Assembly (NCBI GenBank): GCA_018389105.1
Contig: JACATO010000055.1
Location: 1 to 64,000 of the forward strand
Direction of reading: 5' to 3'
DNA: 64,000 nucleotides
Source: Nautilus pompilius
Taxonomy: Eukaryota > Mollusca > Cephalopoda > Nautilida > Nautilidae
The translations under genes and the position numbers were made by a program. Each line of letters starts with the position of its first letter. Positions within the stretch are counted from its first letter, which is position 1. This document shows positions 47,682-58,877 of this stretch, piece by piece. Below the pieces are notes generated by a model, which did no database searches, was not told where the DNA came from, and saw only the letters and a list, made by a program, of their open reading frames with translations.

Positions 47682-49050
47682 TGTAATAACAACGCTACCA
47701 TCGATATGTACATGTTATCATGGATCTCGTAGTAGTACACCGCTATCAGTACATGTATGTAATGTAGTATCGCTAGTAACATGTATTAGATATGTACCGT
47801 GTATTACACGCCATATACGTAATACATGGATAGTACCAACAACTATACGTATCAATATGTACCCAGTATATGTACGTACAGGACGGTAGTAACAACGCTA
47901 CCACGATATGTACATGTTATCATGGATGTAGTACAACGCTACCACCGATATGTACAGTATCATGGATGTAGTAACAACGCTACCACCGATATGTACATGT
48001 TGTCATGGATAGTAACAACGCTACCACCGATATGTACAGTTGTCATGATTGTAGTAACAACGCTACCACCGATATGTACATGTTATCATGGATAGTAGTA
48101 ACAACGCTACCACCGATATGTACATGTTATCATGGATGTGTAGTAACAACGCTACCACCGATATGTACATGTTATCATGGATAGTAGTAACAACGCTACC
48201 ACCGATATGTACATGTTATCATGGATAGTAGTAACAACGCTACCACCGATATGTACATGTTATCATGGATAGTAGTAACAACGCTACCACCGATATGTAC
48301 ATGTTATCATGGATAGTAGTAACAACGCTACCACCGATATGTACATGTTGCATGGATGTAGTAGTAACAACGCTACCATCGATATGTACATGTTGTCATG
48401 GATGTAGTAACAACGCTACCACCGATATGTACATTGTCATGATAGTAGTAACAACGCTACCACCGATATGTACATGTTATCATGGATAGTAGTACAACGC
48501 TACCACGATATGTACATGTTATCATGGATAGTAGTACAACGCTACCACCGATATGTACATGTTATCATGGATAGTAGTAACAACGCTACCACCGATATGT
48601 ACATGTTATCATGGATAGTAGTAACAACGCTACCACCGATATGTACATGTTATCATGGATAGTAGTAACAACGCTACCACCGATATGTACATGTTATCAT
48701 GGATAGTAGTAACAACGCTACCACCGATATGTACATGTTATCATGGATAGTAGTAACAACGCTACCACCGATATGTACATGTTATCATGGATAGTAGTAA
48801 CAACGCTACCACCGATATGTACATGTTATCATGGATAGTAGTAACAACGCTACCACCGATATGTACATGTTATCATGGATAGTAGTAACAACGCTACCAC
48901 CGATATGTACATGTTATCATGGATAGTAGTAACAACGCTACCACCGATATGTACATGTTATCATGGATAGTAGTAACAACGCTACCACCGATATGTACAT
49001 GTTATCATGGATGTAATGACAATGCTATCACGAATATGTACCTTTTATAA
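47682..49050. repeat. 44-bp minisatellite, about 28 units
   Basis: The unit contains GTAGTAACAACGCTACCACC then GATATGTACATGTTATCATG and GATA. Anchors (ACGCTACC) lie at 47692, then from 47896 to 48979. Spacing is exactly 44 from about 48539 to 48979, and 40-45 with small indels before that. The stretch 47725-47890 is strongly diverged, and one decayed unit lies at 49023. Because 44 is not a multiple of three, frames through it cycle and mean nothing. Confidence 0.97.
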
Positions 49051-50390
49051 TGTTTCGAATATGTTACGATATTCAGACAGGCGTGTGTTTTTTTTACTGA
49101 AAACGCAAAAAAAAAAAAAATTTAAATTATATTTATTTAGTAAACGCTTCTTTTAATAGAAGTACAGAAGCATAGTGTAGGTGAGCTGATCTGTTACCAT
49201 GGCAAGTAGTCATGCGAAATCTTCGTGTTAAAAGAGGAAAATGTTAAGCCCCATAGAAAACTTTTTCACACATTTTAACTCTGGCGTTCGACCAGCTTAC
49301 GATCGGATGGGGTCAGCAATGAGCAGTTTCACTTCATAAAGCTTAGAATCGAACAATTTGGTATGTAAAACAACCAGCTTCAATCTGAAACGGAGCAGAT
49401 TTTCGCCAAACTCTAAATAGCTTAAAAAAGAAAAAAAAAGTATATATTTTTTTAATAATTATAAATCTTTCCAAACTTCGGTCGTCTGGTGTGGTCAGGT
49501 GTCCTTAGTTTTTCAAAAAGGAGCAAAATATTTCAATATCTTCTTTTATTCTTGTGTTTCCCATTAAATTATCGACGCCAAAACTAAAAAAAACACACAA
49601 AGATTTTATTTTTTGTTATAAAGAAATGTATTTTAAATAAACACTTTACGAACCCCTAACCCCCTTTCTTCTAGGTTTGTTTTTTTTTTTTAAAAATGCA
49701 AGTTGATTTATAGATCATCTCTTATCTCTCGTTCATATTAACTTGGAAATAATTTTCTCTGGAAAACCCTGTTTTACGTTTTCCTGCGCCAGACGATATT
49801 CCATCTATCGCGACAGAATCCATCCTATTGAAAAAAAGCAAAACAACAAGAACTGAGCACTTTGACCAGCAGCGGTATCACTGAGATAGCGAGGAAATAA
49901 AATCCCCAGCAGTCTCCAGCAACGGAAACTTCCCTGCAGCTTAATATTAGCATATGTAAATCAGTAATCGCGACGCTACGAGAATGGCTTCACGCGTCCG
50001 AGCACACTCAGTCATGCGAGCGCGCGCTACCTCCGGGTAGGTCACAGTATAAATATCCTTTAATATCCGAACTGAGAAGGAAAGCAAGATGAATAGCTGG
50101 GCGAGCCACCGTTTTCGCGTATCTCCATCTAATTTTTTTTCTTTTTTCTTTCCCTGTCCCTTCGAAAGCGGCCTTCAGGAACGCACTGCCGAGTGGGATG
50201 GTCTTCTGCTATCTTAGTAAATAGGTGTCTTTTCGTTGTAGCATCGCGAGACTTCGTATGCGCGCCCGATCCCCCCTAGGCCTTCCTGGATTCCGAACGC
50301 ATTATAATTGATACACGTAAAATAGCTACCCCTTTCCTACCTCCAAAATCTATAAACATCTGTAAAGTACATTTATTCGTCTGTCTAGAT
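49051..50390. other. Unassigned, TATA-type promoter candidate near 50.05 kb
   Basis: AT-rich with poly-A/T runs up to 49900, then a short CpG-rich part at 49970-50040 leading into a TATA box (listed separately). No recognised protein. Confidence 0.4.
50048..50091 (+). promoter_or_regulatory. Candidate TATA-box core promoter
   Basis: TATAAATAT at 50048-50056 follows a GC-rich block (GCGAGCGCGCGCTACC). An octamer-like ATGTAAAT lies near 49955. A start near 50078-50080 would place the ATG at 50089 almost at the 5' end. That ATG opens only 42 codons (to 50217) with no domain. Confidence 0.3.
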
Positions 50391-50589
50391 CAGCGTTTCT
50401 CAAAAATCGAGCCACAGGGAGCAGTTACGGCCTGGGGAGGCCACGGCACCTACACACGAGGTACACCGAAGCTTGGCGACTGCCCCCTTACACGTCACCT
50501 CTTTTTGCTTTTTCTTACTTAGACTTTAGAGCCGCCAGGATGGTACAAGGGTGGGGGGGTCACAGGCCGAAAAAGTTCGAGAAACCCTA
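50391..50589. mobile_element. 199-bp hAT-type MITE
   Basis: The left end is CAGCGTTTCTCAAAAATCG. The right end, reverse-complemented, is TAGGGTTTCTCGAACTTTTT. Eleven of the first 15 positions agree, and both fit the CAG.GTTTCTCAA ends of many animal hAT MITEs. Flanking 8-mers GTCTAGAT (50383-50390) and ACCTAGAA (50590-50597) agree at 6 of 8 positions, as expected for an aged 8-bp target duplication. No coding capacity. Confidence 0.72.
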
Positions 50590-50785
50590 ACCTAGAAAAC
50601 CTTTATAAAAAGATTTGTTGGACATTAGCCCGAGAAACATGGCCACCGTTTCTACTTCCGGTTGGGATAGGGCGCTTTAAAGACGGTAAACACCACGAAT
50701 AACCGAATGAATTCGTGAATTAAAGAGCAAAGCTAAAAAATACAGGTCTGTCAAAACTCGGATCTGCTTCAGTTTTACCGAAATA

Positions 50786-51367
50786 CAGTCGACCCCCGCG
50801 TAATCGCGGCCCCGGTTATTCGCGGAGTTTTCCTTAGAACCCAACTAATAATTGTTCGTGGAAACCCCCGCATATTGGCGGAATCGCAAATATCTTCCCC
50901 GATTTTTTAATGGCTTTTTTCATGGCAATATATATTTTTTCACGCTTTTTAACGCTAAATTATTAATAACAATATAATTTACTAATTTTGTAATATAAAT
51001 ACTAACGTAAATTCAGCAAAATATCAATATAAAATAAACGCTATTGGCTGGAGGTTTGAAAGTAGCCAATCCGAGAGCGTTGTTCGTTTCTCCTTGCTGC
51101 TGATTGGCTGCTTCCCACGAGGCACTGCACAGCTTATTCATCATCATCATCTTCAATCAATATCATTCATTATTGGTGAGTACCCGTACATTTTACTGTA
51201 TTTTTATTAAATTATTATTATTATATATTTACTTATATTTTTTATTATATTTTACGTTATATTTTGATGTTTATAGCCATTTTATGGACCACGTCCAATA
51301 TTCGCGGTTTTTCACTCTTCGCAGGTGCTCAAGGGACGTAACCCCCGCGAATACCGGGGGACAACTG
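50786..51367. mobile_element. pogo/Tigger-like MITE, copy 2
   Basis: The better preserved copy. Ends are CAGTCGACCCCCGCGTAATC and, reverse-complemented, CAGTTGTCCCCCGGTATTCG, flanked by TA at 50784-50785 and 51368-51369. The interior matches the copy at 47.0 kb almost base for base, including the CCAAT-rich segment near 51040-51110, the donor-like GGTGAGTA at 51175 and the acceptor-like TTTATAG ending at 51276. The open frame across 51104-51457 leaves the element at its right end and is not a gene. Confidence 0.88.
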
Positions 51368-51369
51368 TA

Positions 51370-53207
51370 CTTCGATGAGGTAGCCAATATAGTAAGGGGC
51401 ATTCAGACGAAGCGCCGCCGTAGCGGTATCCGGCCGGGTTTTAATCGGAACGTTTAACGTAAGAATTTACACACATTGTTTTTTTTTCTCCTTACACTAT
51501 TTACCAGAGAGCGGAAGTTGGAACGACGGAAGTTTTTAATTTATTTTCCTCTGACTTCCTCTTCCTTTAACTAAACCTTTTCGCACACAGCCCCCAAGGG
51601 CTGGTTACACCCAAGGCCCACACGACCTGAAATGCCTCATTGACGAGAGCCTAGGTAAAAGTATATATTGACATCGTCAAACATGAACTGGCAGTTATAA
51701 TTGAACCCCGAGCAAAGCTGCTTATTTGTTTAGCAGAACGAGGACTGCCGGAAAAAGGCTTGTGTTTCGTCCCTTTATCAACGCACAAATTAGGGAGAGA
51801 TCGCTTTTCACCCAGTCCTGTAATCAACGCCCGGGTGCAGGCTAGCACACCTCTCTATTAAACACATTCGACTTCCATTGTCAGCGTATCTAACGATATA
51901 AGGTTTCTTCCGCCGATAAGACGGACCGAGACGCCATCCCGAGCCGTTTTCCTGCGAGTCTCTCTTATCTGCCCCTTAATTGCTGTGATGCATAGCCCAC
52001 CCACCCCTGCAGGACTGGGCGAAGCGGGCATGACACATTGGCGAGAACAATCTCCGGCGATAAAGAGCGACCCAACATAACGACGGAGTTCCGTCGTTCC
52101 CATTTAGCCGGCCCCATCTCGTCCATAGCTCAGATTGCGATGTTCCCGTTCCCTCTCTCTCTCCTCCCCCCCCCGCTCTCCCAGCTGCCATTCCAGCACC
52201 CCCTGGGGACGTCGGCTCTTGTCGCGTATATTATGATTCACTTGAATACAAATTGCATAATTACACAGTTGAGAGGACAGCGATGGGTGTGATAAGAATA
52301 GAAGTGACAGTTTCAAACATAGACCACCACACCGTTATCTTCGGAGTGGTGTTTCATCGCTTGCCTAGGGGCAGACCGGACCGCCGGTCTCCCATCCTGC
52401 TGCAGACCTGGGCGATACCAACCGGCAAACCTAGAATATCGCCCGACTGGCGACTAAATACTCCTCCTGTCCGTATCAGATCCTCATATTTTACTCCCCA
52501 TCGGTTGCGTCGATATCTTCCTGGATTTACAGAAACTTTCAATTGAACTAACGATGGCTCCGTTTCTTAGGGCTGCACTGAATTCAGATGCCCTGTCAAT
52601 AACAAACAGTCACTGTTAGAAACGACCATTCTTCGTTTGGTGGGCACATCCTAAAAGCAACAACCCCCCTTTTTTTTTAAAGAGCGAGAGTTAGGGGAGA
52701 TTATTACAGAGATTAAATGCATACAATGGTGGAAGCACGTTGCTCAACATTTTTAGCAGAATCAATGATAGTGGTGGCCTTGCTTCTCATGCAAGATGAT
52801 GAAAACACGATAAGAAAACTTTTTCAACAGCAGATAAATTACGCTATTGGATAGTTGCTATTAACGAGTACGTTGTCTGTGGTCTGTTTATTTGGTAGAC
52901 TACTTCAAATACATTTTCCCTTACTCTTCTAAACATTTTATAGTGTAACAGCCGGTAATATACTTCTATATGTCTTGCATAATGATTCAAAGTTTATTCA
53001 CATTTACTGGCGTTTTGTTGTTGTTGTTGTTGATCCCTATCCCACCGTATTTTTTCAGTAATGAATATGTGAGATATTCAGGATAACGTCCTCTTCTTTA
53101 TCTGGCACATAACTGCTTTACCAAGTTAGCTGTTTGCTTTGGATCGCTTTTCATAAGGCATTGATAAATTTTGTACCCATAAGATGTTAATTGCATAATT
53201 AATTCCA
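51370..53207. other. Unassigned with a GATA-motif cluster
   Basis: No gene recognised. GATA-type motifs lie at 51915-51920 (GATAAG), 51964-51970 (CTTATCT) and 52059-52065 (GATAAAG) inside locally GC-rich DNA, possibly an enhancer. A CT-rich stretch lies near 52148-52170, and (TTG)n near 53018-53032. Confidence 0.4.
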
Positions 53208-53824
53208 CTACCCTTCTAGTGTTCCCACCTGGATGCTACCGCTTAAGTGTGAATGCCTGTTTAAAGCCGAAGTTTCTAATGGCTTCGTTTCGTTCTGTCT
53301 TATTTTGCTAAAGTTTGGTTTGCCTTCACTTTTTCTCACAAAAACTCGTTTCTGAAAGCTTTCCGGCCAGGATTTTGCAAGCTTCCCAAAGGACTCGTTT
53401 GGAAATGCTACAGTCTGGGAAAATGGGCTTTCACCCGAGGCAGCGGTAACCCCGCCCATAAGGGCATCATCGACTGACGCAGCTGCACCAACCAGTGCCT
53501 GCGGGAAAGGTATCTTTTTCTTCCGTTCAGTGGCAAAACATTTCGAGAAGGGCAGAGAAGACATTGCTGAACTTGCAGCCGATGTCTGTAAACCACGGCG
53601 AGCGGATCGAATTTGGAATTCAGGAGTGTCATTCGTGCCCGGTTACCGGAAAACATGATGACTCTGCGCCGAATCACTACGCATAAGTTGAACGGATTGC
53701 GCGCCGATAAGTAATCCAGCTGAACAACAAAGAACTGGTACGTTCTATCGTACTTTCTTGCAAATGCGGAAAGCGATCCACTGATTCTAAGCATTCGACA
53801 TCTCGCTGACGAAAAGAAGACCAC
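53208..53824 (-). other. Unrecognised overlapping frames, possible coding relic
   Basis: Two minus frames overlap: 53824-53408 (138 codons, first codon GTG) and 53564-53208 (118 codons, ATG start, MSSLPFSKCFATERKKKIPF). The pattern could be one broken coding sequence with a frameshift near 53500, or chance openness. The second frame is rich in Ser, Lys and Pro in its later part. I recognise no family, signal peptide or membrane segment, and no splice sites clearly bound it. Confidence 0.2.
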
Positions 53825-54582
53825 GCTGATTTGATCAGGACATTAATGGTGCTGAAGGCAACACCACTCTTTTTATAGAATTTTGAAAGAAAAGAAATAT
53901 TTAGTCGTTAGCGATAGATTCGTTATTTCCGCTATTAAGAGACCCCGTTATGTATGAAATTAGCATTGATGACGACCCAGACCACAAGGCTGCTTCCAGA
54001 TTACGGAAACTTCGCCTTTCGTAATCGAAGCGTATAACTTAAAGGCCGACAGTATATTAGGCTCAGTTTTATAAAGAAGCTCCATTTTTTAAGAACCAAC
54101 CAAGAAAAACTTAATTATTATTTCTTTCAAGTGTAAAAAAGAATTATCTCTTTACAAATTCCCTTTTTTAAAAAAAAATACTCAATCAAAATATTTTAAT
54201 ATTAAAGAAAATGTTTAAATGTAGCATCAAGGAAATATTTTTGTAGGTAGCAGTAAGATCAATGCGGGCTCTGAGGAAGTATTTATTATGGATTTTCGGA
54301 ACTCCCTAAAACAGATCTGTTGGAACAGATGTCTTTTAAAACATTAAACAAACCGGTCGGTATCTTAAAGGGATATTTAAACGGTGATCCGTCAGATCTG
54401 GGTTTTCTTTTTTCCTTTTGCACGTACTTGCATAAGTGAACCGTGCTAGCAACAGCCGTGATGTCGGGAAAGGTTTTACCGTAAAAAGGCGCGGATGTCG
54501 CCACCGAATACAATACTGTGATTTTTCCTCCAACCGCGCGCTTAGGTTAACATGGGAACTTATAGTCTGCTACTATTTCCTC
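53825..54582. other. Unassigned AT-rich sequence
   Basis: No gene or repeat recognised. Confidence 0.45.
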
Positions 54583-54625
54583 TGTGTGTGTGTGTGTGGT
54601 GTGTGTGTGGTGTGTGTGTGTGTGT

Positions 54626-54663
<38 letters not shown>
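54583..54663. repeat. Compound (GT)n-(GA)n microsatellite
   Basis: About 57 bases of GT with TGG/TTG interruptions switch at 54639 into 25 bases of GA. Confidence 0.96.
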
Positions 54664-57600
54664 CTGGCGGAGGGGGCAGTAACGCAGCGATAAGAAAGCA
54701 CCAACAAACTACGCTATTAATTGTTTTTAAGCCTACGTAATTAAAATAAAAGTTATCTAAGGATTATATTAAATACTACGCTGTTCCGTCTTTACATTTT
54801 CAGTTAAGACATTTTTGGCTTCCATTTCCGCGTGCGGAGCTACTTTTCTTTACCCCGGCTCGCTAATATACGATACGCATGCGCAGTGTTAACGCTGATG
54901 ATTACGTATGCGCAGTTTTCGGTCTGCTGATAAAAATTTTAAAAATCCCGTCTTTCGCTATCGGCTAAAGGTGAGAGCTGTTTCGCTTCTTCAGCCGACC
55001 TGATACGGAGGAGAATTGTTCTCGCAGCACAGGCGAAGAAATTTTCGTAATGGAGCTTCTTTATCGAGTTAAGAGCCGTCTGAGCACTGCGCATGCTCAG
55101 CACCGTATCGGTAACGTAGCGCCAATGGCGATTAATTCTCGTTGACAATAGTATTAGTGATAAGCAGATTTTTTTTTTTTGATAAACACGGAAGCGATTA
55201 TCATAGAACCCCGACGACGACTTTTTAAACATGGATGAGATTGATAATAATTTTTTTAAGTGGATTACCAATAACTTCTTTGTCGTTGTGTGGAGGACTT
55301 ATTTAATGATATACGCGAACCCTAAAGGGGGGGGCAACGCATGGATACGTACTGGCGGAGACACCTAGAACCAACAGCAACTGTTCTTGCAACAGCGAAG
55401 GTCTCCGATTCGTCCCACATCAGCGGACAGACATCTTAACTAACAGGAAATTCGAGTCCCCTTCCTGTCGAAGAACCCGGCTGCTAGGCAAGGAGCAGAA
55501 TCAAACGTGGTCGAGAGACGGTGTTGTTTTCCCGAAATCACCCGAACAAATAAATGTGAGCTAACATTAAAAATTAACAAACATTGGAAAGGTGTTCAGT
55601 TTTTTTTATTAAAAGGGTTCATGTTCAATGATCGATACTTACATTCCTATATTTGAATGTAGTAGGTACGATAAGTTGAAGACAATTACTAATATGTACA
55701 CTAACAAGACGAACAGAATTTTAAAAATGAATGTATTTAAAAGATACACAGCAAAAGGAATTCCTTTAAAAGGAAGTTAATTGTTTAAGTTAACTTTTAC
55801 TCCGCTAAATAAAAATTTTAACATATAACATTATAGATATTTTTCTTATATTTTGTCTATTATTTAGGGTAAAACAGTAATCATTTATCAGGCGTTTTGC
55901 CCCGGGTTTACTTATTTCACCTGTCTAGCCGAACACCAGTCAACTTTCTTGTCTAGTTTATGTAGTTTTATTATCCAAGACTTTGGGATATTTAGACAGT
56001 GTCCGCTGCTAAGGGCGACAACTCTGTCGTCGCACCATAATTTTGGAAGTGAAGCAAATCTTAAGCGTGTCAGTTAGTGTCATGTAAACTCTATCTTTAC
56101 TGGTACATGCCAAGCAAAGATGAACTTTATTCATCTGTCTCTGCATCACAGATATTGCCATGTTTTTACCAGATTTGTTTTATTGGCAGATCTTATTTAA
56201 AAGAGATGCGAGAAATTAAAATGCGCACGCAAACCCACAGAGAGACAAAGAGAAAGAAAAAGAGATTATTTTATTGATTTTAAATAGTAAATAATTTCTC
56301 TTCATTTTTATTTAATGTGGAAACTGTAAACAACCAGAGAAATCATTTAATAATTTCACACGAAGTATGAATGAGACTGAAAGAAAAGGATACAGAATTA
56401 AAGCAAATAGACAAAGGAAATTATGCTGAGATTTTGGGGAATAATTCACCCAATCATCAGAGAGATGTTCATGCAACAACAACAACAAAATGGGGGGAAA
56501 ATTGCCGTTAATGCCATATAAACACACGGGGAATAGACAAAACAAACCAAAGCCTGTCTTTGAGTGTGAAGAATACGCATTGGGACTGTCCAAACGAAGA
56601 CGGACATATTACAGCGACGCTATTTCAGCCGAGTTTTATTTGAACGACCCTGGGATATTAACAAAAAGGAAAGCTGTGGAAAATGCTCGGTTGCAAGTTC
56701 GGGTTAATTTTAAAAGGAAAATTAACGAAGGTGTCATAATATTTAAGTTTGAACAGAATCCAGTATACAAGGCAACCACAGTTTTCGGTTTGTGCTTAAA
56801 AGGTGGAAATTATTGGTCATGACATGACGAAGTAAGATGATATGATATCTCACTAATATACGGTCTGAAGGTAATGGCTAACACTTTAAGAATATTAATT
56901 TAATTATATATATAATAGTGAATGAGATATTAATGTATCGTGCAATAAGATTTCGGTCTTTTCTTTAACAGTCAAGAGGTGTAGATGCTCTAAATATTAA
57001 AGATAAACTACACTGGTGTATCTTCTTTAACTGTCTGTCAGTGAGAAGACCTGGGAACCAAAACTCTATCTAGATGCGAGATTAAATATAAAATACGATA
57101 AATGTTCACTTAAATGCGATGTAAAATTTTGCGAGTTGGTGCCGAAGAGCATCAAGTAGTAATAATTCAACCAAAAGAAAACAGAAAGAGAAAAGTTCTT
57201 GTCAAATGCTAATAGTATCATGGGGAAATATGATTTTAGCTTAATTTGCTCCAATAGGATACAAGGCTGGACACCATCTTGAAGTAAGAGAAGATAAAGT
57301 TCATAAGATCGAGTTAACCACGGTGTTTACCGAATTCATTCAATATGATTTTGTCCAGTCTTTGTTATTGATGGTTTCTCTCTACAAAATCTAGATTCTG
57401 CTTTCATTCGTATTTTAATATTTAAAGGTAATTATCCTGCTTTGTTTTGCATGTTTACTCCGATATAGATATAGATGTAGATAGATACGAAGAAAGGAAG
57501 GTAAATCGAATCCCAACCTAAATATTGTCATTGAGTTTAATTTGCGCCAAAGCATAAAATAATGGCTGTGTTTTGATTAAGCGGGAGACAAACACAGTAA
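54664..57600. other. Unassigned, one unexplained frame near 56.5 kb
   Basis: Mostly AT-rich and empty. An ATG frame of 110 codons at 56490-56822 (MGGKLPLMPYKHTGNRQNKP at its start) is fairly even in composition for this AT-rich DNA. It overlaps the dispersed repeat at 56600-56660, so it is likely repeat-derived. GATA/ATAG repeats lie near 57463-57490. Confidence 0.4.
56600..56660 (+). repeat. Short dispersed repeat, partner at 30.2 kb
   Basis: Partner of 30192-30258. It shares CGGNCATAT, TATTTYAGCCGRGT and TTATTTGAACG in the same order. It may be part of a longer, unidentified interspersed element. Confidence 0.5.
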
Positions 57601-57639
57601 TGAGTCAGGGATTCTTGAATAAGATTAGAAGGAAAAACT

Positions 57640-58290
57640 GGCGCTGGCTTCGCGGTTTCCCGTGTTTGGCCAGCGCGGCGAAGCTGAAAGGAATGAAAGG
57701 GAAAAGCTGTCCCGCGACAGAGCCGGCATTGTGGAGGACGTGGCGTGAAGGACGGCGAATGTCTGCCGCTCTCCGGGAACGAGAGCCATCGAGTGTCGCC
57801 CCAAGAGCCGTGAACTCGCGAGAGTGGAGAGCGCGCGCGGACAAATAAATCTCCCAGAGTTCAACTTCGCTTTCATCGTTCGAGTCCACTGAGCGCGCGC
57901 GCGTGCGCGTGTGCGTTGGCGAGACGTTCATTTATTAGAAGCCGGCGCTGCTGGGGCAGGGGCGGGTGGGGCGCTCGATCGCTCTCTTCCTCGTCATTGT
58001 TGCACGAGTGCCGCGGCCCGTCCCCCTCCCCGGGGCCTGTTTTCAAACCAAACAGCCGCCTTTCTTGTCGCTCTCGACCATGCCGGTCAATTCTGCGCCG
58101 CGCCGCCGGCGATCGGTCCACTCGAGCCGAACAAGACGGCCCGCGGCCATACTTGACGAGTCGCCGTCGTCGAGGAACTCTTCAGTCGGGAGTCCACATC
58201 GAACCACGTGCACGCCAATATGGCTTCTATTCCGAGTCACGCTGCACGTTCAATATCGGATTAATTCGGAGGGGTGTATGTGTGTGTGTG
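57640..58290 (+). promoter_or_regulatory. CpG island, best host-promoter candidate
   Basis: The most CpG-dense block in the window, with CGCGCGCG runs at 57890-57906 and GC-box-like GGGGCGGG at 57959-57966. An ATG at 58080 has A at -3 and opens MPVNSAPRRRRSVHSSRTRR followed by a Ser/Pro-rich stretch. A donor-like GGTGTATGTG lies near 58273-58282, so a first coding exon of about 65 codons is conceivable. The frame runs on to 58493 without a recognised domain, and opposite-strand frames are also open. Confidence 0.4.
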
Positions 58291-58747
58291 TATTGGAGGG
58301 GATCTTTATGGATCAATCTATGCATGATATTTTTTTTGTAATCTCATTCAGTGTTCCGCTCTTCCTCGCGTTTCCCGAAAACTTTATCAGCTTTTTTCAT
58401 TTAACGACGAAATCTTGTTTAAGTAAATATCTGATAAGCTGCCGCTTTGCCAGGAATCCTCTGTTTTCTTTTACATTTCTAAATATCAAATAGTACTCTC
58501 CTGCTGAGTGGACTGCTTCCTTCATCAGTTTTATAGCCCCGCCGAGGAGCAGATCGAATCGCTGTGTTGTCGTGATAACAGAAAAGATGTGTGAAAAGAC
58601 AAGAAAAACAAAGTTGTGATTAAATTTCTTTTGATCTCATAAAACTTAATTTTGCCACGGACTTCTTTAAATATGCGCTTCTGGACTGACTATTCATTAT
58701 GCTAAACTTTATTCTTTTGGTAATAGCAGTCAAAACAATGTCAAGGA

Positions 58748-58748
<1 letters not shown>
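58291..58748. other. Unassigned sequence
   Basis: Nothing recognised. Confidence 0.45.
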
Positions 58749-58820
<72 letters not shown>

Positions 58821-58877
58821 GTGTTGTTGTTGTTGTTGTGTTGTTGTGTTGGTTGTTGTTGTTGTTGTTGTTGTTGT
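58749..58877. repeat. Compound (ATT)n-(GTT)n array
   Basis: About 72 bases of ATT pass into 57 bases of GTT/GTGTT. Leucine and valine/cysteine runs read through it are artefacts. Confidence 0.96.

Noticed and set aside
47826..48662. Repetitive ICTCYHG peptides across the 44-bp array
   Set aside because: Pure consequence of the minisatellite. The 44-base unit shifts frame each copy.
47682..49050. CRISPR-like array of regular repeats
   Set aside because: There are no unique spacers between repeats and the DNA is clearly eukaryotic. It is a tandem minisatellite.
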